Assembly: GCA_017405115.1 (NCBI GenBank)
Contig: JAFRBA010000017.1
Location: 1 to 64,000, forward strand
Direction: 5' to 3'
DNA from: Kiritimatiellia bacterium
GTDB lineage: Bacteria > Verrucomicrobiota > Kiritimatiellia > RFP12 > UBA1067
DNA length: 64,000 nucleotides
Notes under the pieces: model-generated
Told to the model about the DNA's origin: nothing
Seen by the model: the letters and a program-made list of their open reading frames with translations, nothing else
Databases searched by the model: none
Shown here: piece after piece, positions 42,639 to 51,078 of the stretch
Numbering within the stretch: position 1 is the stretch's first letter
Layout of the letters: every line of letters starts with the position of its first letter
Position numbers and translations under genes: made by a program

Positions 42639-43913
42639 TCAGGCCACTATCACCGAAACACCGTCCGGAATCACCGTGACCGTGTAGTCCTGCCTGCCGA
42701 CGAGCTCCCTCGCCTTCTCCATCGCCTCGGCGGCGCTGTGCGCGGGTATCATGTGCAGGTCGCGCACGATCTGCTCGTCGCATTCGGACACGAACACCAC
42801 CCTCGCCTTGAGCAGTATCCGGGCCAGTATCTGGGCCTCCCACTGGTCGACGATCGTCTCTTCCGGACGCCGCGCGAGGAACGTACGCATCATACGCCCG
42901 ATGTCCGGCTCGTCGCGGAAAGTCCGGTGGAAGCTCGCGCCGCCGTGGCCGTCCGCGGCCGCCGCGAACATGACTATCACCCCGCCGGGCTTCACGGTCG
43001 CCTCCGCGGCGGTCATGCCCTTCACCGACTGGTAGATGTTCTGGTCGAGCGGATAGCCGCCGTTCGTCGACACCGCAATGTCCGCGGGGACCGCGGACAC
43101 CCTGCACTTCGACTCCAGGAACGCGCAGCCGGCCCTGTGGGCGGCCTCGCAGTCCCCCGCTACGCTGAATATCGGATTGTGCGCGGCGTCGATCACGACG
43201 TTCACGACGAACGCGAGCTTCGCCGCGCGCGCGGCGAAGAGCATGTCCGCGTGGATCGGGTTCCCCTCGAGGACGCCGGTGCGCGCCCGCGGGCTTGCGA
43301 TGAAGCCCGCGTTGTGGTTGTACATCACTGTCGTACGGCTCGCCACGCCAGGGAGCACGCTCTTGCGCCCGCCGGAGAAGCCCGCGAAGAAATGCGGCTC
43401 TATGAAGCCCTCGGACACGAGAAGCTCCGCCTCCGCAGCAATCCTGTTCACGACAAGCCGCCCGCCGGACGGCAGCACGCCCAGCTCCACGAGATTCGCT
43501 TCGTCGTCGCAGTCGTGCACCACGATCCGCTCGCGCGAGACTATCTCCTCGCCGAACTTCGCCGCGAGCTCGTCGCGCGACGTGGACCGGTGGAGCCCCG
43601 TCGCGACGAGGATCGTTATCTCGGCGTCCGGGCTTCCGGCACGTATCTCGGCCAGCATCTGCGGCATGATCACGCGGCTCGGCACCGGCCGCGTGTGGTC
43701 GGACGCGATGACGGTTATGCGGCGCTTCCCGGCCGCCAGCTCGCGCAGGCGCGGAGAGCCTACCGGATGCTCCAGAGACTCTCGTACCAGCTCCACGGCG
43801 CCCTTCTCGGGCCTGTAGTCGTGTATCGACGGACGCAGGACCCCCGCAAGGTGGCCCTCTTCCACCTCCAGGGCGACCTTCCCCTTGCCATATGGCAGCT
43901 GTATTGTCTTCAT
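42639..43913 (-). CDS. larA: Nickel-pincer lactate racemase family protein
   Basis: LarA interconverts 2-hydroxy acid enantiomers using a Ni-pincer nucleotide (NPN) attached to a Lys. The 424-residue protein keeps, at the same numbers as the Lactiplantibacillus enzyme, His108 (ATGLHRS), His174 (EPHFFAGF), Lys184 (SGGRKS) and His200 (YNHN), plus SDHTRP near residue 73. The cofactor genes larB, larC and larE are not in the window. It starts 13 nt after the flavoprotein at 43927-45948 and is probably cotranscribed, which hints at a role in oxidising or presenting a 2-hydroxy acid. Substrates of LarA homologs vary widely. Confidence 0.88.
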   Translation of the reverse strand: MKTIQLPYGKGKVALEVEEGHLAGVLRPSIHDYRPEKGAVELVRESLEHPVGSPRLRELAAGKRRITVIASDHTRPVPSRVIMPQMLAEIRAGSPDAEITILVATGLHRSTSRDELAAKFGEEIVSRERIVVHDCDDEANLVELGVLPSGGRLVVNRIAAEAELLVSEGFIEPHFFAGFSGGRKSVLPGVASRTTVMYNHNAGFIASPRARTGVLEGNPIHADMLFAARAAKLAFVVNVVIDAAHNPIFSVAGDCEAAHRAGCAFLESKCRVSAVPADIAVSTNGGYPLDQNIYQSVKGMTAAEATVKPGGVIVMFAAAADGHGGASFHRTFRDEPDIGRMMRTFLARRPEETIVDQWEAQILARILLKARVVFVSECDEQIVRDLHMIPAHSAAEAMEKARELVGRQDYTVTVIPDGVSVIVA

Positions 43914-43926
43914 ACGGTTGCAGATA

Positions 43927-45948
43927 CTACAGAAGGCGCAGGGCGCCTGTCGGGCAGTTGTCCACGCAGAGATGGCACTCGGCGCAGCCGGCGATTGCCG
44001 CAGGATCGTTGAACTCCGGCTTGATCACGGTCGTGAAGCCACGGCCGACAAGCCCCAGAAGACCCTTCTTCGCGATTTCCTCGCACACCCTTACGCACTG
44101 GTTGCACGTAATGCACTTGCGCTGGTTGCGCTCTATGGAGACGAGCTTCGTCTCCGTGAAGCCGGGGTGGAACGCGCCGCGCAGGCGCTTCGTGTCCGTC
44201 CTCAGCATGTTGGCGACGCGGATGAGCCTGCAGTCGTGGTAGTCGTGGCAGCCGCACTCGAGGCACCGCTTCGCCTCGGCCATCGCGGCCTCTGGCGAGA
44301 GCCCGAGGTTGACCTCCTTGAAGTCGTTGCGGCGCTCGGCCGCCGGACGCTGCGGCATCGCGACGCGCGCAACCCTCTCGCGGTCAGCGAAGTCCTTCTC
44401 GGTCAGCTCGCGCTCGGAGAGTATCGGCTGCACCGGACGGTACTCGCCGCCGCGCAGGAACGCATCCACCGCGAGCGCGGCTTCGTTCGCCTGCGCAATC
44501 GCCCCGATGGCGATTCCGGCGCCCTTGTTCACGGTGTCTCCGCATGCGAACACCTTGTGAATGGTCGTCGCGAAGTTGCCCTCGTCTGCGGCGATCGTGC
44601 CCTTCTGCGTCTGCGGAAGCGATTCGAAGCCCTCGGGGTCGTTGCGCTGTCCGATGGCGGCGATCACGCTGTCGAGCGCGATCTCCTCGAACTTGCCGGC
44701 GACTGGGACAGGCTTGCGCCTGCCGCGTTCGTCGGGCTCGCCGAGCTCCATCACCTGGAGACGCATGCCGCAGACCTTGCCGTCGCGCCCAAGAATCTCG
44801 TCCGGCGCATAGAGGAACTTGAACTTGACGCCTTCCTCCTCGGCCTCGGTGATCTCGATGTCCTCCGCAGGCATCTCCTTGCGCGTGCGGCGGTAGACGA
44901 CGTACACCTCCTTCGCGCCGACGCGCACCGCCGTGCGGCACGCATCCATCGCCGTGTTGCCGCCGCCGACAATGGCGACGCGCTCGCCGATGTCCGGCCT
45001 TTCGCCAACCGCGACCGCGCGCAGGAAGTCGATGCCGCCCCATACGCCCTCGAGGTCCTCGCCCTTGACGCGCATGGCGGACGACTTCCACGCGCCGTTG
45101 GCGACGATCACCGCATCGAACCATCCGCAAAGATCTTCGAGCTTGGCGTTGCGTCCGATCTTGAAGTCGTTGACGAATGTGACGCCGAGCGCCTCTATGG
45201 CGTCAGTCTCGGCTTTCAGCACGTCCTTCGGCAGGCGGTACGCCGGTATGCCGTAGCGGAGCATGCCGCCCATCTCGGGCATCTGGTCGTAGACGGTGAC
45301 GGTGTGCCCCCATTGCGCGAGCTTGAACGCCGCGGTGAGCCCTGCGGGGCCGCCGCCGACAATGCCGACCTTCTTGCCTGTCGGCTTGGCGACGGACGGG
45401 GCGCGGAGCGTGCCGTCCTTTCTCGCCTGGTCGGCGGCGAAGTACTTGAGCTGTGCTATCGAGATCGGAGCCTCGACGAGGCGGCGGCGGCACGCCTTCT
45501 CGCACGGATGGGGACAGACCCTGCCGATGGAGGCCGGGATCGGGAACGTCTCCATGACCGTCGCCGCCGCGTCGGCGAAGCGCCCTTCGGCGATCTCCTT
45601 CACGTACTTCTGGCAGTCGGTGTGCGCCGGGCAGTTGAGCTTGCAGGGACCCTGGCAGTCGCCGTCGTGGTCGCCCATCAGCAGCTCCATCGCGAGCTTG
45701 CGCGCCTTCATCGCCCGCTCGCCCTTCGTGTTGACGACCATTCCCTCCGCGACCTTGGTCGCGCAGGCCCTCAGGAGCTTGGGGCACTTCTCCACCTCCA
45801 CGACGCACAATCCGCATGCGCCGTAGGGCTTCAGCTCCTTCATGAAGCAGAGGTTTGGTATCTCGATGCCGGCCTGCGCGGCCGCCGCGAGTATGGTTGA
45901 CCCCTCCTGTGCCGACACCTGCACGCCATCAATTGTCAGATTGACCAT
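43927..45948 (-). CDS. NfnB/GltD-like FAD-NAD(P)H oxidoreductase with NuoG-type [2Fe-2S] and ferredoxin domains
   Basis: The 673-residue protein has four parts. A plant-type [2Fe-2S] domain with Cys34, Cys45, Cys48 and Cys62 comes first. A GltD-type [4Fe-4S] entry region (CQGPCKLNCPAHTDC) is second. Third is an FAD/NAD(P)H core with KVGIVGGGPAGLTAAF and ERVAIVGGGNTAMDAC. A C-terminal two-cluster ferredoxin (CITCNQCVRVCEEI; CAECHLCVDNCPTGAL) ends it. This is the layout of the third subunit in Stn/Hyl-type bifurcating transhydrogenases. The NuoE- and NuoF-like partners are encoded at 47209-49472, separated by an opposite-strand DUF362 gene. It has its own TATAAT box and an AGGAG site. An electron-bifurcating role is inference. 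Confidence 0.85.
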   Translation of the reverse strand: MVNLTIDGVQVSAQEGSTILAAAAQAGIEIPNLCFMKELKPYGACGLCVVEVEKCPKLLRACATKVAEGMVVNTKGERAMKARKLAMELLMGDHDGDCQGPCKLNCPAHTDCQKYVKEIAEGRFADAAATVMETFPIPASIGRVCPHPCEKACRRRLVEAPISIAQLKYFAADQARKDGTLRAPSVAKPTGKKVGIVGGGPAGLTAAFKLAQWGHTVTVYDQMPEMGGMLRYGIPAYRLPKDVLKAETDAIEALGVTFVNDFKIGRNAKLEDLCGWFDAVIVANGAWKSSAMRVKGEDLEGVWGGIDFLRAVAVGERPDIGERVAIVGGGNTAMDACRTAVRVGAKEVYVVYRRTRKEMPAEDIEITEAEEEGVKFKFLYAPDEILGRDGKVCGMRLQVMELGEPDERGRRKPVPVAGKFEEIALDSVIAAIGQRNDPEGFESLPQTQKGTIAADEGNFATTIHKVFACGDTVNKGAGIAIGAIAQANEAALAVDAFLRGGEYRPVQPILSERELTEKDFADRERVARVAMPQRPAAERRNDFKEVNLGLSPEAAMAEAKRCLECGCHDYHDCRLIRVANMLRTDTKRLRGAFHPGFTETKLVSIERNQRKCITCNQCVRVCEEIAKKGLLGLVGRGFTTVIKPEFNDPAAIAGCAECHLCVDNCPTGALRLL

Positions 45949-45973
45949 CTTCCTTCTCTCCTATAGGATGTGT

Positions 45974-45979
45974 ATTATA
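45974..45979 (-). promoter_or_regulatory. Extended -10 promoter of the flavoprotein-larA unit
   Basis: AATGG-TATAAT lies 25 nt before the ATG at 45948, with AGGAGAGAAGGAAG as ribosome site. Confidence 0.65.
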
Positions 45980-46039
45980 CCATTTTCGGCGACCAGCGGA
46001 ACAACTACATGAGACCTGTTGGAGTGCGCGGCGGATTTG

Positions 46040-46048
46040 TGGTAAAAT
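46040..46048 (+). promoter_or_regulatory. Promoter of the DUF362 gene
   Basis: TGG-TAAAAT on the plus strand lies 26 nt before the ATG at 46075, divergent from the flavoprotein promoter. Confidence 0.5.
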
Positions 46049-46074
46049 ACGGTGCCATGGATCAGGAGACCACC

Positions 46075-47199
46075 ATGCAAAGCCAAGCGAACTCAGTGCG
46101 GATAGTCCGCTGCGCCGACTACGCGGACGCCCTTACGCCGGCTTTCGCCCGGCTCCTCGCCGAAAGCTCCCTGCTCGACCCCCGGACGGTCGCGGGACGG
46201 CGAGTGCTCGTCAAGCCGAACCTCCTGACCGACCGCACGCCGGAGCAGGCCGTCACCACCCACCCGAACCTCCTCCGGCTCGTCATCCGCCACCTCAAGT
46301 CGTCCGGCGCAAAAGTCGCCGTCGGCGACAGCCCCGCCAGCGCCGCCAACCTCAGGGCCGTGCTGGAGCGCACAGGCGTAGGCGCAGTCTGCGAGGAGGA
46401 AGGCGTGCCCTTCGTCTCGTTCGAGCGGGACGGAATCCGCTCCTGCTCGGTGGACGGATTCGAGTTCACCGTCGCCGGGCCCGTGACCGACGCCGACTTG
46501 GTGGTCAGCCTTCCGAAGGTGAAGAGCCATTCGCTCACGAAGCTCACGGCGGCCGTCAAGAACCTGTATGGCGCGGTGCCGGGCTACGGCAAGACCACGC
46601 TCCACCGGCTCCACCCCAGGCCGGACGACTTCGGGCGCCTTCTCCAGGCCATCTGGCGCGTCCTGCCGCCGACGGTGAGCATTGCCGACGCCATCGTCGG
46701 CATGGAGGGGCAAGGCCCAGCCAACGGACGTCCCGTTCGCCTCGGCTTCCTCGCCGCCTCGGGCGACCCCTTCGCGCTCGACATCGCTCTGTGCGGCATC
46801 TTGCACATCAGGCCGGAGTCAGTTCCGTACCTTAGGGGAATGGCGGACCTGCATGCGCCCGAGCTGGCGGGCGACAGGGTGGAAGTGGAATCCTTCGAGG
46901 TTCCCGTAGGGTCGCATCTGCTGAACTTCGTTCCTGCCGGCCTCATGCGCGTGGCGGCGCGTATACTGTGGGTGCGGCCCCGGATCGACGCGGCGCGGTG
47001 CGTCGGCTGCGGAAGGTGCGTTGCGGCCTGCCCGGTGTCCGCGCTTTCGCGGCCGGATGAGGGCCGCGGCGCACCCGCCCTGAAACGCAGGGCGTGCGTC
47101 GGGTGCGCCTGCTGCCACGAGGTGTGCCCCGAAGGCGCGATACGCATGGCGCAGTCGCCGACGCTCCGCCTTTTGCACGCCTTCCGCGGCGTGGACTGA
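46075..47199 (+). CDS. DUF362 domain protein with C-terminal 2[4Fe-4S] ferredoxin
   Basis: The ATG at 46075 is preferred because AGGAG lies 6 nt upstream; earlier in-frame starts lack a site. Residues 1 to about 290 are DUF362 (VLVKPNLLTDRTPEQAVTTH; VAVGDSPASAANLRAVLERTG; DADLVVSLPKVKSHSLTKLT; AVKNLYGAVPGYGKT). The C-terminus has CVGCGRCVAACPVSAL and CVGCACCHEVCPEGAI. The function of DUF362 is unknown; family members are often near redox or cofactor genes. It sits on the opposite strand between the NuoF-like gene (10 nt from its stop) and the flavoprotein gene, so it may serve the same electron-transfer system. Confidence 0.85.
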   Translation: MQSQANSVRIVRCADYADALTPAFARLLAESSLLDPRTVAGRRVLVKPNLLTDRTPEQAVTTHPNLLRLVIRHLKSSGAKVAVGDSPASAANLRAVLERTGVGAVCEEEGVPFVSFERDGIRSCSVDGFEFTVAGPVTDADLVVSLPKVKSHSLTKLTAAVKNLYGAVPGYGKTTLHRLHPRPDDFGRLLQAIWRVLPPTVSIADAIVGMEGQGPANGRPVRLGFLAASGDPFALDIALCGILHIRPESVPYLRGMADLHAPELAGDRVEVESFEVPVGSHLLNFVPAGLMRVAARILWVRPRIDAARCVGCGRCVAACPVSALSRPDEGRGAPALKRRACVGCACCHEVCPEGAIRMAQSPTLRLLHAFRGVD

Positions 47200-47208
47200 C
47201 GGGCGGCG

Positions 47209-48984
47209 CTATCCGGCGACCACCGCGCCGAACTTGCACGTCGCCGCGCAGGCGCCGCACTTGACGCATTTCGCCGGGTCGATTGCGTGCGGGTTCTTGA
47301 GCGAGCCGGAGATCGCGCCCGCGGGGCACTTCTTCGCGCACATCGTGCAGCCCCTGCACTTCGCCGCGTCGATGGAGAACGTCTTCAGCGCGGCACATTC
47401 GTGCGCCGGGCACCTCTTCTCGCGGATGTGGGCGTCGTACTCGTCGCGGAAATAGCGTATCGTCGTCAAGACCGGGTTCGGCGCCGTCTGGCCAAGCCCG
47501 CAGAGCGCACCGTCCTTGATGCCGCGGCAGAGCTCGTCCAGGAGCTCGACGTCGCCTTCGCGGCCCTTGCCCTCGGTTATGCGGACGAGCGTCTCGTGCA
47601 GGCGCTTCGTGCCGATGCGGCAGGGAACGCACTTTCCGCAGCTCTCCTTCGCTGTGAAGTCGAGGAAGAACCGCGCCATGTTCACCATGCATGTCGAGTC
47701 GTCCATGACGACCATGCCGCCCGAGCCCATGATCGCGCCTGTCGCGCCGAGCGCCTTGTAGTCGATCAGCGTGTCGAGAAGCGACTCGGGGATGCAGCCG
47801 CCGGATGGCCCGCCCATCTGCACGGCCTTGAACTTGCGCCCGTCGCGCACGCCGCCGCCGATGCCGAAGATGACGTCGCGCAGGGTGAGGCCCATCGGCA
47901 CCTCGACGAGCCCGCCGCGGCGTATCTTGCCCGTGAGCGCGAACACCTTGGTGCCCTTCGACGTCTCCGTGCCCATCGCCGCGAACGCCGCGCCGCCGTT
48001 CAGGATGATCCACGCGACGTTGGCGAACGTCTCCACGTTGTTGATGTTGGACGGCTTGTCGGTGTAGCCCTTCTCTGCCGGGAACGGGGGCTTCAGGCGC
48101 GGCATTCCGCGGCTGCCCTCCAGCGACTCTATGAGCGCCGTCTCCTCGCCGCACACGAACGCGCCCGCGCCCGCCTTGATGCGGAGGCGGCAGGAGAAGC
48201 CCGTGCCGAGGATGTTGTCGCCCAGGAGGTTCGCCGCCGTCGCGTCCTCGATCGCCTTCTGGAGGCGCACGATCGCGAGCGGATACTCGGCGCGCACGTA
48301 AACGAACGCCTGCGAGGCGCCGATCGCGTACGCGGCGATCAGCATGCCCTCTATGAGCGAGTGCGGGTCGCTCTCGATCACGGCGCGGTCCATGAACGCG
48401 CCGGGGTCGCCCTCGTCGGCGTTGCAGATGAGGAACTTCTCGTCGCCCTTCGCGTTGCGCGCGGCGTTCCACTTGAACCACGTCGGGAAGCCCGCGCCGC
48501 CGCGGCCGGCGAGGCCGGACGTCTTGATCTCGTCGATGACCTGCTCGGGCGTCATGCCCTGCGCGCCGCCGACGCCAAGTATCTTCGCAATCGCCTTGTA
48601 GCCGTCCGCCGCGCGGTAATCGTCGAGCGACTCAGGGTCTATGAGCCCGCAGTGGCGGAGCGCGATGCGCGTCTGCTTCGCGAGGAACTCCGCGTCCTCG
48701 GCGGCTATCTTGAGGTCCTCGACGCCCGAGAGGTCGCCGCTCGCTGCCGCCTTGAAGATGCGCTCGGCATCGCTCTCCTTCACCCTCACAAGCCTCGCCA
48801 AAAGCGTTCCCCGTTCCCCGTTCCCCGTTCCTTGTTCCCCGTACAAATCGACGATGGGCTCGAGGAAGCACATTCCGATGCAACCAGTTATGCCGACATC
48901 TGCGCCAAGCTTCGTGAGCGCCGCGTGGACCTTTCCAGCGCCTGCGGCGAGTCCGCAGCTCCCCTCTCCAACGACGATCCTCAT
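47209..48984 (-). CDS. NuoF/HndC-like NADH-binding FMN-iron-sulfur subunit
   Basis: The 591-residue protein starts with a thioredoxin-like [2Fe-2S] domain (EGSCGLAAGAGKVHAAL; TGCIGMCFLEP). It continues with the NuoF core: GRGGAGFPTWFKW, NADEGDPGAFMDR, CGEETALIESLEGSRGMPR, MGGPSGGCIP and ESCGKCVPCRIGTKR. A 2[4Fe-4S] ferredoxin closes it (CRGCTMCAKKCPAGAI; CVKCGACAATCKFGAV). Such subunits oxidise NADH in bifurcating hydrogenases and transhydrogenases. No hydrogenase large subunit is present. The ATG at 48984 overlaps the NuoE-like stop in an ATGA. Five 7-bp repeats (48806-48840) fall in the linker after the first domain and encode a Gly/Arg/Thr/Glu-rich stretch. Confidence 0.9.
   Translation of the reverse strand: MRIVVGEGSCGLAAGAGKVHAALTKLGADVGITGCIGMCFLEPIVDLYGEQGTGNGERGTLLARLVRVKESDAERIFKAAASGDLSGVEDLKIAAEDAEFLAKQTRIALRHCGLIDPESLDDYRAADGYKAIAKILGVGGAQGMTPEQVIDEIKTSGLAGRGGAGFPTWFKWNAARNAKGDEKFLICNADEGDPGAFMDRAVIESDPHSLIEGMLIAAYAIGASQAFVYVRAEYPLAIVRLQKAIEDATAANLLGDNILGTGFSCRLRIKAGAGAFVCGEETALIESLEGSRGMPRLKPPFPAEKGYTDKPSNINNVETFANVAWIILNGGAAFAAMGTETSKGTKVFALTGKIRRGGLVEVPMGLTLRDVIFGIGGGVRDGRKFKAVQMGGPSGGCIPESLLDTLIDYKALGATGAIMGSGGMVVMDDSTCMVNMARFFLDFTAKESCGKCVPCRIGTKRLHETLVRITEGKGREGDVELLDELCRGIKDGALCGLGQTAPNPVLTTIRYFRDEYDAHIREKRCPAHECAALKTFSIDAAKCRGCTMCAKKCPAGAISGSLKNPHAIDPAKCVKCGACAATCKFGAVVAG
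48806..48840 (-). repeat. Five tandem 7-bp units inside the NuoF-like gene
   Basis: On the plus strand the units are GTTCCCC three times, GTTCCTT and GTTCCCC. The array lies between the N-terminal [2Fe-2S] domain and the NADH/FMN core. Gain or loss of one unit would shift the frame. Confidence 0.85.
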
Positions 48985-49472
48985 GATACGCTCCCTTCTG
49001 CCGCGATCTTGCGGACTATGTCCCTGGCCTTCTGCGGCGTCAAGGAGCCGTAGGCGGACTCGTTTATCATCATGACGGGCGAGAGGGAGCAGCAGCCCAG
49101 GCACGCGACCTCCTTGAGGGAGAAGAGCCCGTCCTCGGTCGTGCCGCCGTCCTCTATGCCCAGCTCGTCCTTGAGCGCCGCGGCGATGGAATCCGCTCCG
49201 TTCACGTGGCAGGCCGTCCCCTTGCAGAGCAGGATGAGGTTCTTGCCGACCGGCTTCAGGCGGAACTGCGAGTAGAACGTGGCGACTCCCAGCACCTTCG
49301 CGGGCGAGACGCCCTGCCGCTCGGCTATCCTGTAGATCACGTCCGTCGGCAGATAGCCGTATATCTCCTGCGCGCGCTGCAGGATGGTCACGAGGGCGTG
49401 GCTGTCGCCCTCGAACTCGCCGAACACGGGTTCGAGCAGCGACAAGTCGCTTTTCTGGCATTCATCGCACAT
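48981..49472 (-). CDS. NuoE/HndA-like [2Fe-2S] subunit
   Basis: The 163-residue thioredoxin-like protein carries LVTILQRAQEIYGYLP, GVATFYSQFRLKPVGKN, LCKGTACHVNGA and CLGCCSLSPVMMIN. Its four Cys ligate one [2Fe-2S] cluster. It pairs with the NuoF-like subunit, with which it is translationally coupled. The ATG at 49472 follows AGGAGG at 5 nt. The leader contains a hairpin whose 3' arm abuts this ribosome site. No HydA or NuoG follows; the likely third subunit is the flavoprotein at 43927-45948. Confidence 0.9.
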   Translation of the reverse strand: MCDECQKSDLSLLEPVFGEFEGDSHALVTILQRAQEIYGYLPTDVIYRIAERQGVSPAKVLGVATFYSQFRLKPVGKNLILLCKGTACHVNGADSIAAALKDELGIEDGGTTEDGLFSLKEVACLGCCSLSPVMMINESAYGSLTPQKARDIVRKIAAEGSVS

Positions 49473-49484
49473 TTCATCCTCCTC

Positions 49485-49501
49485 ACCGCCGATTTGGCGG
49501 T
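49485..49501 (-). promoter_or_regulatory. Leader hairpin next to the NuoE ribosome site
   Basis: ACCGCC-AAATC-GGCGGT forms a 6-bp stem with a 5-nt loop, ending directly before GAGGAGG. It could hinder ribosome access or protect the mRNA. Confidence 0.45.
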
Positions 49502-49509
49502 AGTTAGGT

Positions 49510-49515
49510 ATTATA
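49510..49515 (-). promoter_or_regulatory. Extended -10 promoter of the NuoE-NuoF pair
   Basis: TGTGA-TATAAT lies 37 nt before the ATG at 49472, immediately upstream of the leader hairpin. Confidence 0.6.
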
Positions 49516-49558
49516 TCACATTTCGCCCCGCCCTGCGCGAAGCGCCCAGAACCACACA

Positions 49559-51055
49559 TCAGTAAGGATAAAGGACCTTTGCCTTGTCGTAGGTCGCAGG
49601 TTCTGACATTATCGGATCGCCGGCCATTCCCCATGCATTGAGAGGACGAACCTCGAACGTCACGCTGTCATGGTCGTTCGGAATCTCGAAGCGACCGAAC
49701 AGACATACGACGTCGTCCACGTCGTATCGCTCCGGCAGGTAGCACTTCGGCGAATATACGCGCTTCGTCGACACGACGCGCGTAACGAGCGCCTTGCGCA
49801 GCACGGCCCTCACCTCGTAGTCGTACGCCCTCGGCGTCGCCGCCGCCGACTGCGCCGGCGGGAACCGCACCTCGATCTGCTTCAGCGCGTTACCTGCGCG
49901 GTCTTTCCCGTCGAACATCCTTGCAGCCACCTTCGCGCCGGACGCGAACTGCGGCACGGGCGCGTTCCTCCCGCGCGCCTCGAACGACGCCGTGCCGTCG
50001 TTCGGCCAGGGGATCGTCCACGGCTCTGCGACCGGCTCGCAGCCGTGCACCACGTCCACGCGGTCGACCACGATGCGGTCTGGCCAGATCGTCACCAGTA
50101 GGGCGTGCGAGCCGTCCGGCACGGTGTCGAGCTGCGCCATCTGCTGCGGGGGATCGCTCATCGCGGCGTCGCACGAGCAGCATCCGTTCTCGCGCCCAGC
50201 CGCCGTAAGGAGCTTGTACAGCGCAGGCGACTGGATCGCCGTGAACGCGCCCTGCCACAGCGACAGCTCCTCCGTGGCCGCGCGGTGCTTGTGGCCGTTG
50301 AACGATATGGCGTTCGGATGCCGCGATAGGATTGCGGACGTCCGCCCGGAGTCCTGCCCGGTCTGCGTGGGGCCGCCCACCGTCCCCTTCGGAATCTTGT
50401 GCTGGACGTAGAAGAACGGCCTCGACGCGTCGAACCTGTTCGTGGCGAAGAAATCCTCCAGACCGGGGATGTGGAGCGGATCGGCGTAGCGCATGCCGTC
50501 CTCGTCGAGGTTGACGAGATGCGCGAGCACGAAGTCGAACCCCTTCACGCGCTTGCGCATGATCGGCGCAAAGTCCTCGTGGAACGCGGACTTCCACTGC
50601 GCCGCCCTGTCGTTGAGGACGATGTCGCCGCGCTCGCGCAGCCACCGGTTCATGTCAATGCCCTTCTCCCTGCACCACCTCATGTAGTAGGGGGAGAAGG
50701 AGGCCTCCGTGTCATGGTCGCCGTAGACGAACAGCTTCTCGACGTGCTCGCCGTCGGAACGCCGGTCGCCGGGGAAGACTGAATACCACACGCGAGCGAA
50801 CTCGTGCAGCTCGTTGGTGGTGCCGTTCTGCGTAAGGTCGCCGCAGGCGACGACTCCATCCACCTTGCGTGCATCCATGTATCTAAAGGCATTGCGCAGC
50901 ACTTCCGAGCGGTGTGGCTCGGACGGCAGGACATGGGAATCGCTTATCACCCCGAACCGGGCGAGCGGCTCCCCGCCAAACGCGGCCATCGAAACGAACG
51001 CCGCCGCGACAACGGCATTGGCCATGCAGGCCAAATCCTTCTCGATCTTCTTCAT
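49559..51055 (-). CDS. Secreted calcineurin-like metallophosphoesterase
   Basis: The 498-residue protein starts at the ATG at 51055, 7 nt after a TATAAT box, with no ribosome site. A signal segment (MANAVVAAAFVSMAAFGGE) is followed by the phosphoesterase motifs FGVISDSH, VVACGDLTQNG, VYGDHDTE (GDHD in place of the usual GNHD), LAHLVN and SFNGHKH, which bind the two metals. A C-terminal beta domain (GKDRAGNALKQIEVRF) is appended. It probably hydrolyses a phosphoester outside the cytoplasm; the substrate is unknown. The upstream symporter gene ends inside its promoter region. Confidence 0.85.
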   Translation of the reverse strand: MKKIEKDLACMANAVVAAAFVSMAAFGGEPLARFGVISDSHVLPSEPHRSEVLRNAFRYMDARKVDGVVACGDLTQNGTTNELHEFARVWYSVFPGDRRSDGEHVEKLFVYGDHDTEASFSPYYMRWCREKGIDMNRWLRERGDIVLNDRAAQWKSAFHEDFAPIMRKRVKGFDFVLAHLVNLDEDGMRYADPLHIPGLEDFFATNRFDASRPFFYVQHKIPKGTVGGPTQTGQDSGRTSAILSRHPNAISFNGHKHRAATEELSLWQGAFTAIQSPALYKLLTAAGRENGCCSCDAAMSDPPQQMAQLDTVPDGSHALLVTIWPDRIVVDRVDVVHGCEPVAEPWTIPWPNDGTASFEARGRNAPVPQFASGAKVAARMFDGKDRAGNALKQIEVRFPPAQSAAATPRAYDYEVRAVLRKALVTRVVSTKRVYSPKCYLPERYDVDDVVCLFGRFEIPNDHDSVTFEVRPLNAWGMAGDPIMSEPATYDKAKVLYPY

Positions 51056-51062
51056 GCGCAAC

Positions 51063-51068
51063 ATTATA
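51063..51068 (-). promoter_or_regulatory. Extended -10 promoter, leaderless spacing
   Basis: TGTGG-TATAAT is followed by 7 nt (GTTGCGC) and the ATG at 51055, the same spacing as at 2189-2194 and 34246-34254. Confidence 0.6.
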
Positions 51069-51078
51069 CCACATGTGT

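Noticed and set aside
47209..49461. 750-residue version of the NuoF-like protein
   Set aside because: The extra N-terminus is antiphase to the NuoE-like gene; the ATGA overlap at 48981-48984 gives the true start.
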